Assembly (NCBI GenBank): GCA_903894425.1
Contig: CAITQC010000015.1
Span: forward strand, 1 to 33,153
Direction of reading: 5' to 3'
Origin: an uncultured Actinomycetes bacterium
Lineage (GTDB): Bacteria; Actinomycetota; Actinomycetes; Nanopelagicales; Nanopelagicaceae
Length of the DNA: 33,153 nt
Numbering within the stretch: the first letter of the stretch is position 1; each line of letters starts with the position of its first letter. The position numbers were made by a program, and so were the translations under genes. The notes beneath the pieces are model-generated. The model was not told where the DNA came from and did not search any database. It was given only the letters and a program-made list of their open reading frames with translations. This document shows, piece by piece, positions 1 through 7,497 of this stretch.

Positions 1-64
1 GAAGCTCTAGCTCTGGGAATCAATGCTGTTCGGCCTAAATAGTCCGATTCACAACAAGAGTGGA

Positions 65-93
65 ACTATAACCCGCGCCTGCATAAGGGTCAA
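65..93 (-). promoter_or_regulatory. Strong sigma70-type promoter downstream of tyrS, reading out of the window
   Basis: On the minus strand a -35 TTGACC (88-93) and a -10 TATAGT (65-70) are separated by exactly 17 nt, with an AT-rich stretch upstream that could act as an UP element. Transcription would start near position 58 and leave the window at its left edge, so the transcribed gene is not visible. This is the best-matching promoter in the window. Its strength and place after tyrS suggest an rRNA operon or another stable RNA, but that is inference. Confidence 0.7.
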
Positions 94-133
94 ATCGGGA
101 TAGTTGGACTTTTATACAAATAGGAAATACCGT

Positions 134-161
134 GAATTACATTAGCCCGCTAGCGTAATTC
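134..161 (-). terminator. Inverted repeat after tyrS, weak terminator candidate
   Basis: GAATTAC (134-140) and GTAATTC (155-161) are perfect 7-bp arms, with a second short TAGC/GCTA match inside. It lies 17 nt past the tyrS stop. No clear U-run follows on the minus strand, so a classical intrinsic terminator is doubtful. It may still mark the 3' end of the arg-tyrS transcript ahead of the promoter at 65-93. Confidence 0.35.
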
Positions 162-178
162 GCCCTCGGGGAAAGTGC

Positions 179-1444
179 CTAAATTAACTCCACTGCCGCT
201 AGATCTCGCTTACCTTTGCGTAAAATCGCATATTTGCCGCATAAAAAGTCAGATTTCGAGGGTGCAAAGTCTTCACCAGAGATCTTTTCATTATTGAGAT
301 ATGCGCCACCTTCTTTTACGATGCGGCGCGCAGCTGATTTTGAATCTACAACCCCAGTTGCTGATAAGAGATCAACCCACGTAGGGATTGGTTGATCTTT
401 GGAAACTGTTGTTCGTGGAAGCTCTGCAAGTGCACCGGCAAGTGTTTCTTCATCGAGTTCGTTGAGATCGCCTTGACCAAATAATGCACGAGCTGCAGCT
501 TCTACGCGAACTGTTGTTTGTTCTGAATGAACTAATGAAGTTAATTCGCGAGCAAGTGCACGATGAGCTTCACGTAAACCAGGATTAGCATTGTGTGCGA
601 TTTCTAACTCTGTAATTTCTTCATGTGATTTAAAGGAAAAGACCTTTAAAAAGTTAATGACATCTTTATCATCAGTATTTAACCAGTACTGAAAAAATGC
701 ATACGGTGAAGTCATTTCTGGATCTAGCCAAACTGATCCCCCGGAGGTTTTTCCAAACTTTGTACCGTCAGTTTTCGTTAAAAGTGGAACGGTTAAAGCA
801 TGACCACTGCCTTGTTCGACACGTCGTATTAAATCAAGACCTGCAACGATATTTCCCCACTGATCAGAACCACCTAATTGCAATGTGCAGTTATTGCGAC
901 GGTAGAGTTCGAGGAAATCATATGACTGCAACACTTGGTAGGAGAACTCTGTGTAAGAAATTCCACCAGCTTCAAGACGCGCTGCTACTGAGTCTTTAGA
1001 AAGCATTTGATTAACGCTGAAATGCTTACCTATGTCGCGTAAGAATTCGATTGCACTCAGTGGTGAAGTCCAGTCCAAGTTATTTACAACGACGGCCTTA
1101 TTTGGTGCAGCGTCAAAATCTAAAAATGCCGATACTTGTTTGCGAATTCGGTTAACCCAACCTTCAACGATTTCGCTGCTGTTAAGTGTGCGCTCTTCGT
1201 TTTTGCCGCTGGGATCTCCGACTAAGCCCGTAGCTCCACCAACTAAAGCAATGGGATTGTGCCCAGCCAATTGAAAACGGCGCAGAACAAGCAGTACGAC
1301 CAAGTTGCCTACGTGTAGTGATGGCGCAGTTGGATCGAAACCCACATAGAGAGTTATTGGTTTCTTGAGTGATTCAAGGAGAGCGGCTTCATCAGTTGAT
1401 TGCGCCAATAATCCGCGCCAACGTAGATCTTCTAGGAGGTTCAT
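179..1444 (-). CDS. tyrS: Tyrosyl-tRNA synthetase
   Basis: Charges tRNA-Tyr with tyrosine in the cytoplasm. The 421-aa protein is full length for bacterial TyrRS. Visible class I signatures are the HIGH-type motif HVGN (residues 44-47), the tyrosine/ATP pocket segment GGSDQWGN (191-198) and the KMSKS-type loop KFGKT (229-233), which is the usual form in bacterial TyrRS. The last ~65 residues form an S4-like RNA-binding domain. The ATG overlaps the argH stop as ATGA, so translation is probably coupled to argH and the gene is the last of the arginine operon. Stop is TAG. Confidence 0.97.
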   Translation of the reverse strand: MNLLEDLRWRGLLAQSTDEAALLESLKKPITLYVGFDPTAPSLHVGNLVVLLVLRRFQLAGHNPIALVGGATGLVGDPSGKNEERTLNSSEIVEGWVNRIRKQVSAFLDFDAAPNKAVVVNNLDWTSPLSAIEFLRDIGKHFSVNQMLSKDSVAARLEAGGISYTEFSYQVLQSYDFLELYRRNNCTLQLGGSDQWGNIVAGLDLIRRVEQGSGHALTVPLLTKTDGTKFGKTSGGSVWLDPEMTSPYAFFQYWLNTDDKDVINFLKVFSFKSHEEITELEIAHNANPGLREAHRALARELTSLVHSEQTTVRVEAAARALFGQGDLNELDEETLAGALAELPRTTVSKDQPIPTWVDLLSATGVVDSKSAARRIVKEGGAYLNNEKISGEDFAPSKSDFLCGKYAILRKGKRDLAAVELI

Positions 1445-2868
1445 GCACCCATCATCTCTGAAAACGCCACCTGCTTGTCGGCTATTTTCTTTGCCTGCGA
1501 TTGTGTATTTGCTTGTGCAACTTTGATTTGTTGGGCCACTAATACCGGCGCGGTTCCACCTGATGTAGTCCGTGAGCTCAGTGCCCCTGCAACTGTTAGG
1601 ACTTCGCGCACTCCCCCATCTAGTGATGAATGAACAGCGGAAAATTCGAGATCGGTAAGTTGGTGAAGTTGCCGGCCAGAGCTTTCACATATCGAAACAC
1701 ATTTACCTGCCGCGTCATGCGCCGATGCGAATGGGATATTTTTACGAACTAAGTAATCAGCGATTTCAGTTGCTAATGAAAAACCCATTGGCGCAGCTAG
1801 TGCCATTTTTTCGCGATCAAAGTTAGTAGTGGCAACCATTCCAGTAACGGCTGGAAGAACTAACAACAAAGTGTCGATACTGTCAAATAAAGGTTCTTTG
1901 TCCTCTTGAAGATCGCGATTATACGCAAAGGGCAATCCTTTAAGCATCGTTAAAACAGAAACGAGATTTCCGATAAGTCGACCAGATTTTCCTCGTGCAA
2001 GTTCAGCCATATCGGGATTTTTCTTTTGAGGCATAATTGATGAGCCCGTCGAATATTCATCGGCAACTTGCGCCCAAGCAAATTCAGTTGATGCCCATAA
2101 AGTCCACTCTTCACCGATTCGTGAGAGGTGAACTCCGATTGTTGCAAAGATGAACAGAGCTTCTGCAACATAGTCACGATCGCTGACTGCATCAATACTG
2201 TTTGCAAATACTGAATCAAAGCCCAAATTCTTGGCGGTAAAAGCTGGATCTAATGGAAGAGATGAACCAGCTAATGCTCCAGCACCAAGTGAACTTACTG
2301 ATGCGCGTTTAAACCAATCGTTAATACGATCGAGGTCGCGTGAAAAAGCTTGTGCGTGTTTAGCAATTTCGTGAGCAAAAGAGACTGGTTGCGCATGCTG
2401 AATATGTGTAAAGCCTGGCGCACTGTCATTGATGTATTCGCTTGCTTTATCCAAAACCGCAGAGTTAAGTTGCGTGAGTAGAGATGCGATTTCGAGCATG
2501 TGATCGATTGTAAAAAGACGAAGATCGGTAGTTACTTGGTCATTTCTTGAACGGCCAGCACGGAGGGCTCCCCCAACGGCTCCGAGTTTTTGAGTTAATC
2601 CCCGTTCGAGGGCGCTGTGAACATCCTCATCGTTAGCCGCGGCCGTGAATGAGCCGTTATGAACTTCTACGGAGAGCTGTTTTAGCGCAGTGCGAATCGA
2701 GGCGGCATCATCTTTGCTGATGAGTGAACTGGATTCGAGCACAGAAAGATGGGCCATAGAGGAGCGAATGTCATAGGGCGCCAGCCGCCAATCGAAATGA
2801 ACGCTACGAGAGAGGGCAAAGACAGCATCGACCGGGTCTGCACTAAAGCGTCCGCCCCAAAGCGCCAT
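1441..2868 (-). CDS. argH: Argininosuccinate lyase
   Basis: Catalyses the last step of arginine synthesis, splitting argininosuccinate into arginine and fumarate. The 475-aa length matches the family. The fumarase/aspartase superfamily signature GSSIMPQKKNPD is at residues 275-286 and carries the catalytic serine loop; the substrate segment THIQHAQP is near 154-161, and SRNDQ near 107-111. The ATG directly abuts the argR stop and the end overlaps tyrS by 4 nt. In most actinobacteria argG sits just before argH; here it does not (see findings). Confidence 0.97.
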   Translation of the reverse strand: MALWGGRFSADPVDAVFALSRSVHFDWRLAPYDIRSSMAHLSVLESSSLISKDDAASIRTALKQLSVEVHNGSFTAAANDEDVHSALERGLTQKLGAVGGALRAGRSRNDQVTTDLRLFTIDHMLEIASLLTQLNSAVLDKASEYINDSAPGFTHIQHAQPVSFAHEIAKHAQAFSRDLDRINDWFKRASVSSLGAGALAGSSLPLDPAFTAKNLGFDSVFANSIDAVSDRDYVAEALFIFATIGVHLSRIGEEWTLWASTEFAWAQVADEYSTGSSIMPQKKNPDMAELARGKSGRLIGNLVSVLTMLKGLPFAYNRDLQEDKEPLFDSIDTLLLVLPAVTGMVATTNFDREKMALAAPMGFSLATEIADYLVRKNIPFASAHDAAGKCVSICESSGRQLHQLTDLEFSAVHSSLDGGVREVLTVAGALSSRTTSGGTAPVLVAQQIKVAQANTQSQAKKIADKQVAFSEMMGA

Positions 2869-3351
2869 CTACTTTCTCCCATTCTTTGTTGCCGCGTATG
2901 CCAGCAATTCTTTCGCTAATTGCGCTCCACCGGTGGCTTTCTTGGATACAAGGATAATCGTGTCGTCGCCAGCGATGGTTCCAATTACCCCGGTCAGATT
3001 GGCATGGTCAAGTGAGCTGGCAACAAATTGAGCCGCACCCGGTGGGGTATGAATCACTGCCAGATTCGCACTGTGATCAATGGAGAGAATCAACTTCGAG
3101 GGAACGGGGTTGATTCGCGATAAGGCATCGTCGGAGGAATCGCTAATTTGATAGATCGATTCGCCATTTTTTCCACGTGCACGAACAGCGCCAATCTCCT
3201 CTAAGTCGCGACTGGCAGTTGCTTGCGTAACTTGATATCCGTTTTTCTTAAGCGCCTTCACTAAGTCAGATTGCGAATGAATAACACCAGATTGAATAAG
3301 TGCAATTGCCTTTGCTCGGCGTGCCGAAAGATTGGTTGTATTACTTGTCAT
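2869..3351 (-). CDS. argR: Arginine repressor
   Basis: Arginine-responsive regulator of arginine genes; the family acts as a hexamer. The N-terminal ~75 residues form a winged helix, with the recognition segment TQATASRDLEEIGA. The C-terminal domain carries GTIAGDDTIILV, the arginine-binding and oligomerisation motif. The ORF track starts at a GTG at 3354, but the adjacent ATG at 3351 has better spacing to AAGGTG (7 nt), giving 160 aa; I prefer that. It overlaps the argD 3' end by 11 nt. The probable target is the palindrome in the argC promoter at 7471-7484, which would make the operon autoregulated. Confidence 0.94.
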   Translation of the reverse strand: MTSNTTNLSARRAKAIALIQSGVIHSQSDLVKALKKNGYQVTQATASRDLEEIGAVRARGKNGESIYQISDSSDDALSRINPVPSKLILSIDHSANLAVIHTPPGAAQFVASSLDHANLTGVIGTIAGDDTIILVSKKATGGAQLAKELLAYAATKNGRK

Positions 3352-4510
3352 CACTAAGCACCTTTCGTAAAACTGATATGAACTTCTTGATTTGGGCCGG
3401 GCTTACAGTCAGCGCAGGTGCAATACGAATAGTTGAAGCATTGGCTGCATTAACTAGAACACCAGCATCCATCATCAATTTGGCAATATCGCTGGCATTG
3501 TTCTTATCAAGTTCGATGCCTATTAGAAGTCCTGCACCACGCACCTCTTTGACCCCAGGAATCAATGCGATATCAGTTAATAGGTTTTCATGATGTATTA
3601 CAGCTTTTTTCATTAACTTCTCTTTTTCAATTACAGATACCGCCGCTAAACCCGCAGCCGTTGTTACGGGATTGCCACCAAAAGTTGAACCATGATCACC
3701 TGGTTGAAATAAAGTTGCTGCATTACCAAGTGCAATCATTGCACCTAGTGGTAATCCACCACCTAAACCTTTTGCAACTGTGATCACATCGGGCTTGATC
3801 CCAGAGTATTCATATCCAAACCAATCACCGGTACGGCCCATACCTGTTTGTACGGCATCGATTACAAGAAGTGCACCATGTTTGTCGCAGAGCTCACGCA
3901 CAGCAGCCAAGTAATCAGTTGGCGGAATTATGACTCCGGCTTCACCCATGATCGGTTCAAGAATTACCATCGCTGTCTTTCTGTTTATTGCACGGCGCAT
4001 AGCATCGATGTCACCAAATGCAACATGTTTGACTCCTTTAAGTAAAGGGAGGAAGGGCTCGCGTTTTGCAGGTTGGCCCGTCATCGAAAGAGCTCCTATG
4101 GTCCGGCCATGAAACGCACCCTGGGCAGCGATTACACGGTTACGTCCGCTACGGCGAGAGAGTTTGAGCGCAGCTTCATTGGCTTCAGCACCTGATTGAC
4201 AGAAAAATACTCGTGCAGTTTTATCGCCAGTCATTGCTATCAATTTACTTGCAAGAGCCAAAGCATTTGGGTGCGCGTAGAAGTTGCTGACGTGGCCCAA
4301 CTGAGCGATCTGTTTACTTACTGCTTTGACTATTGCCGGGTGAGCATGACCTAAAACATTAGTAGCTATGCCGCCCAGGAAATCTAGATACTGCTTGCCA
4401 TCAGCATCTGTTACAACTAGGCCTTTTCCTTTAACCAAGGCTAAAGCGGGAATTCCGTAGTTATTTTGCGTTGTCTGCTGCCAAGTTTTAATGTAATCGA
4501 CGTTTTTCAT
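3341..4510 (-). CDS. argD: Acetylornithine aminotransferase
   Basis: PLP-dependent class III aminotransferase that converts N-acetylglutamate semialdehyde to N-acetylornithine. The 389-aa length is normal. The PLP lysine is K247 in VAKGLGGGLPLGA, and the phosphate-binding SGAEANEAALKL is near 106-117. One oddity: the usual DEVQTG motif reads DAVQTGMGRTG (from D218), so the family glutamate is alanine (codon GCC). The context, between argB and argR in an arginine operon, still supports the ArgD call. The start overlaps argB as ATGA. Confidence 0.95.
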   Translation of the reverse strand: MKNVDYIKTWQQTTQNNYGIPALALVKGKGLVVTDADGKQYLDFLGGIATNVLGHAHPAIVKAVSKQIAQLGHVSNFYAHPNALALASKLIAMTGDKTARVFFCQSGAEANEAALKLSRRSGRNRVIAAQGAFHGRTIGALSMTGQPAKREPFLPLLKGVKHVAFGDIDAMRRAINRKTAMVILEPIMGEAGVIIPPTDYLAAVRELCDKHGALLVIDAVQTGMGRTGDWFGYEYSGIKPDVITVAKGLGGGLPLGAMIALGNAATLFQPGDHGSTFGGNPVTTAAGLAAVSVIEKEKLMKKAVIHHENLLTDIALIPGVKEVRGAGLLIGIELDKNNASDIAKLMMDAGVLVNAANASTIRIAPALTVSPAQIKKFISVLRKVLSDDK

Positions 4511-5292
4511 GCAACCACCAACGTTCCACCTTTTCCTAGAAGAGCTTGAGCAAAACTATCTGGTTCCGTCCCATCGATTATTCGTACTGCCTTGGCCCCT
4601 GCTGCAATTGCATCTAATGCAGCCTGAACTTTTGGTGCCATACCTTGCGCAAATGTTGATTTCAAGGATGCGAGTTCTCCTGCACTTATGACATCGATGA
4701 GTGAATCAATCTCTGGCCAATTACGATAAATCCCTGCAACATCAGTCATGATGATTAATGAAGAAGCATCGACTGCGCCAGCGATAGCTGCGGCAGCTAA
4801 GTCGGCATTGACATTTAATCCATGAGTTGAATTTTGATCAGCACTTATCGGTGCGACAACAGGAACAACTCCTGATTCAAGCAGAGCATTGATTTGTGAG
4901 ACATCTACTGCGACAACATCACCTACTTGACCAAGATCGGCGCTCGTGCCATCTACAAGGGAGCTCTTTCTTGTTGAAACTAAAGTTGGAAGTTCGCGGC
5001 CTGAGATTGCTTGTGCTTTGATACCGCTGTTGTTAAGCGTTTGTGCAACTGCCGGTCCTACTTCGCGCGCTAAAACCTGTTCGACTACATCAAAAATTTG
5101 CGCAGTTGTATAACGGAAACCGCCGACGAATGAGCTTTGGATCCCCTTAGCTTTTAAAGCGGCATCGATCTGTGGGCCACCGCCGTGGACTACAACCACA
5201 GATTCTCCAGTTGTTTGTACCGCAGCAATGGCTTTAGCAAAAGCACCGTTTTCATCATTCATGGCATGCCCACCGAATTTCACAACAATCAT
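4507..5292 (-). CDS. argB: Acetylglutamate kinase, short form
   Basis: Phosphorylates N-acetylglutamate, the second committed step of arginine synthesis. The protein begins directly with the kinase core (VKFGGHAM, then VVVVHGGGPQI) and is 261 aa. That is close to the arginine-insensitive E. coli enzyme and shorter than the ~290-300 aa usual in actinobacteria. The ATG overlaps the argJ stop (ATGA). Upstream in frame there are only ten sense codons, none a start, before a TGA at 5323-5325, so a longer N-terminus is ruled out. The end overlaps argD by 4 nt. Confidence 0.95.
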   Translation of the reverse strand: MIVVKFGGHAMNDENGAFAKAIAAVQTTGESVVVVHGGGPQIDAALKAKGIQSSFVGGFRYTTAQIFDVVEQVLAREVGPAVAQTLNNSGIKAQAISGRELPTLVSTRKSSLVDGTSADLGQVGDVVAVDVSQINALLESGVVPVVAPISADQNSTHGLNVNADLAAAAIAGAVDASSLIIMTDVAGIYRNWPEIDSLIDVISAGELASLKSTFAQGMAPKVQAALDAIAAGAKAVRIIDGTEPDSFAQALLGKGGTLVVA

Positions 5293-6431
5293 GTTGAGTA
5301 TGCCGAGTTCTCGTGGACATAATCATGACTCAAATCATTTGTCATAACCGTTGCACTTTCATGACCAACTTTTAAGTCAATGACAATTTCGACTAGCCGA
5401 TCAGAGAAGTCGACCTGTGATTTATCAACATCCGGCGCGCTGTTGGTACAGACCTGGATGCCGTTAAGACAAACATCAATAGCTAGCGGCTCCATATGCG
5501 CATCTGCAGTACCAACGGCGGCAAGTACTCTGCCCCAGTTGGGATCGCCTCCAAAAATCGCCGCCTTGAGAAGATTATTGCGCGCACATGCCCGTGCTAT
5601 TGCAACAGCATCCTTTTCAGTAACTGCATTCTTTACCGTGATAGCAACAGATTTAGTAGAACCTTCAGCATCTGCAATTAACTGCTGCGCTAGAGATCCA
5701 CAAACCTGCATCAAGGTCTTCTCTAAATCTTGGTCAGATATCTGCACACCAGATGCACCTGAGGCCATGAATACGACGGTGTCATTAGTTGATGTGCAGC
5801 CATCAGAATCAATACGGTTGTAAGTGCGATCAGTAACTGTAGAAAAGATGCTGGCTGCATTTTCGCTGACCGCTGCATCTGTCATTACTACTGACAACAT
5901 TGTTGCAAGTGCTGGCGCTAACATTCCCGCACCTTTTGCAATGCCGGCAAAGTTCACAGAACCTAACGAAGCCTGGGCGATTTTTGGAACCGAGTCCGTC
6001 GTCATAATCGCCCGCGCACAATCATCCAATGAATCAGCATGAAGGTTAGAAGCAATTGTCTCGAGTCCGGTTATGATTTTTTGCATGGGCAGTAATTCAC
6101 CGATCAGACCCGTAGAACAAACTACAACTTCACCTGCGGAGATATTTAATAGGTCGCCTACTACTTCGGCGGTTTTATGAGTGTCTGCAAAACCCTGTGG
6201 CCCGGTACATGCATTTGCACCACCAGAGTTCAAAACAACTGCACGAACGATCTCTTCCTTAACTACCTGCTTGCTCCAGATCACAGGAGCTGCAACAACT
6301 TTGTTAGAAGTAAATACAGCAGTGCCGAAAAATGACGGCCCAGCGTTAGAAATCACAGTTAAATCCAGTGCGCCTGTGCTTTTAAGCCCTGCAGCATATG
6401 CAGAGCCAGTAAAACCTAAAGGTAGTTTCAT
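5289..6431 (-). CDS. argJ: Glutamate N-acetyltransferase / ornithine acetyltransferase
   Basis: Transfers acetyl from N-acetylornithine to glutamate, running the cyclic arginine pathway and releasing ornithine. It is a self-cleaving Ntn-type enzyme: the precursor is cut before the nucleophile Thr177 in ALATMLS, giving alpha and beta chains. The oxyanion-hole motif CSTGLIGELLPM is at residues 105-116. The 380-aa length fits. Whether it is mono- or bifunctional (also using acetyl-CoA) cannot be told from sequence alone. Both ends overlap neighbours (argC, argB) as ATGA. Confidence 0.96.
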   Translation of the reverse strand: MKLPLGFTGSAYAAGLKSTGALDLTVISNAGPSFFGTAVFTSNKVVAAPVIWSKQVVKEEIVRAVVLNSGGANACTGPQGFADTHKTAEVVGDLLNISAGEVVVCSTGLIGELLPMQKIITGLETIASNLHADSLDDCARAIMTTDSVPKIAQASLGSVNFAGIAKGAGMLAPALATMLSVVMTDAAVSENAASIFSTVTDRTYNRIDSDGCTSTNDTVVFMASGASGVQISDQDLEKTLMQVCGSLAQQLIADAEGSTKSVAITVKNAVTEKDAVAIARACARNNLLKAAIFGGDPNWGRVLAAVGTADAHMEPLAIDVCLNGIQVCTNSAPDVDKSQVDFSDRLVEIVIDLKVGHESATVMTNDLSHDYVHENSAYST

Positions 6432-7450
6432 ACCCCTAATCCATCATTTGATAGTCCAGAGCCCTCGTGAAAACCAGTGATGATATTTGCATTTTGGATC
6501 GCTTGGCTGGCAGCGCCTTTACCCAAGTTATCGATTGCCACACTAATAACCAGGCGATTTGAATGCGAATCAACAGCAACTTGAATCTGCACTTTATTAG
6601 AACCTGTAACCGATCCAGTCTTTGGCATCTGCCCCATGGGAAGCACATCGACGAAATATTCGTCGGCATAAGCTTGCACGAAAGCAGAATGCACTTGTTC
6701 GGTTGTCATTGATTTAACTAATTTTGCAGTAATAGTTGCAAGTATTCCCCTTGGCATAGGCGCAAGAATTGGGGTAAAAGAGATTGATACTGGCTTGCCC
6801 GCGACTGCAGAAAGCGATTGCTCAATTTCAGGAGTGTGCTGATGTGCTCCCCCGAATTTATACGATGTAAGTGAGCCCATGACTTCGCTAGCAATAAGAT
6901 TTATCTTTGCGCTGCGACCGGCACCTGTAGTACCGGATGCTGCAACGACTACTACGTCGCTGACATCTATGAAATCAACGGCAGGTGAACAACCAAGTGC
7001 GATCGCTGTTGCATAACAGCCAGGATTTGCCACTCTTGTTTGCTGCGCTATTGCTTTGCGCGCACCAGCTGAAAGCTCTGGTAAACCATAAACCCAGGAG
7101 CCTGCATGGGTTCCGCCATAATATTTTTGCCACTGCGCCGGGTTCTCTAATCTGTAATCTGCACCCAGATCAACGATCTTTGCCGAGCTAGGAATATTTT
7201 CGATTATTGCTGCAGATTCTCCATGAGGTAATGCGATGAAGACCAGCTCGATATCTGAAAAATCAATCTCCGTAACAGCTGCAAACTTGTCACCGTTATG
7301 AGTGGTTAAGTGTGGGTGAACCGATGTTATTAGCTCGCCGGCGTTGGAATACGCGCTGATAGCTGTGACTTCAAAATGAGGATGAACCGCTAACAAACGA
7401 AGGAGTTCTCCCCCGGCATAGCCACTTGCTCCGATAACCGCTGTTTTCAT
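6428..7450 (-). CDS. argC: N-acetyl-gamma-glutamyl-phosphate reductase
   Basis: NADPH-dependent reductase that makes N-acetylglutamate semialdehyde from the acyl phosphate produced by ArgB. The Rossmann motif GASGYAGGELLRLL is at residues 7-20, the catalytic Cys145 lies in NPGCYATA, and a conserved histidine segment HQHTPEIEQ lies near 205. The length of 340 aa is typical. This is the head of argCJBD-R-H-tyrS. No Shine-Dalgarno precedes the ATG; instead a -10-like TATGCT ends 6 nt before it, suggesting a leaderless message under a possible ArgR operator. Confidence 0.96.
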   Translation of the reverse strand: MKTAVIGASGYAGGELLRLLAVHPHFEVTAISAYSNAGELITSVHPHLTTHNGDKFAAVTEIDFSDIELVFIALPHGESAAIIENIPSSAKIVDLGADYRLENPAQWQKYYGGTHAGSWVYGLPELSAGARKAIAQQTRVANPGCYATAIALGCSPAVDFIDVSDVVVVAASGTTGAGRSAKINLIASEVMGSLTSYKFGGAHQHTPEIEQSLSAVAGKPVSISFTPILAPMPRGILATITAKLVKSMTTEQVHSAFVQAYADEYFVDVLPMGQMPKTGSVTGSNKVQIQVAVDSHSNRLVISVAIDNLGKGAASQAIQNANIITGFHEGSGLSNDGLGV

Positions 7451-7456
7451 GGAACA

Positions 7457-7485
7457 AGCATAAAGGTCAATCGATATTTATGCAA
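7457..7485 (-). promoter_or_regulatory. argC promoter with ARG-box-like operator (leaderless)
   Basis: On the minus strand TTGCAT (7480-7485), a 17-nt spacer and TATGCT (7457-7462) end 6 nt before the argC ATG. The spacer carries TGCATAAATATCGA (7471-7484), which matches 11 of 14 positions of the ArgR half-site pair TGAATWWWWATTCA. A perfect 7-bp inverted repeat, GCATAAA (7458-7464) and TTTATGC (7477-7483), spans the same stretch, and another TGCATA (7491-7496) lies upstream. An ArgR bound here would block RNA polymerase. The -35 match is only 3/6. Confidence 0.6.
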
Positions 7486-7497
7486 ACACCTGCATAT

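Noticed and set aside
746-762. KFGKT instead of KMSKS in TyrS
   Set aside because: This is the normal form of the loop in bacterial tyrosyl-tRNA synthetases, so it is not a degenerate active site.
5380-5823. 147-aa plus-strand ORF opposite argJ
   Set aside because: Fully covered by argJ, whose motifs (ATMLS nucleophile, STGLIGE) are intact; Ser/Thr/Ala-rich composition is typical of an antisense frame.
7449-7470. TTGACC at 7465-7470 as the argC -35
   Set aside because: A matching -10 would fall at or inside the argC start codon region with no good hexamer; TATGCT at 7457-7462 fits better.
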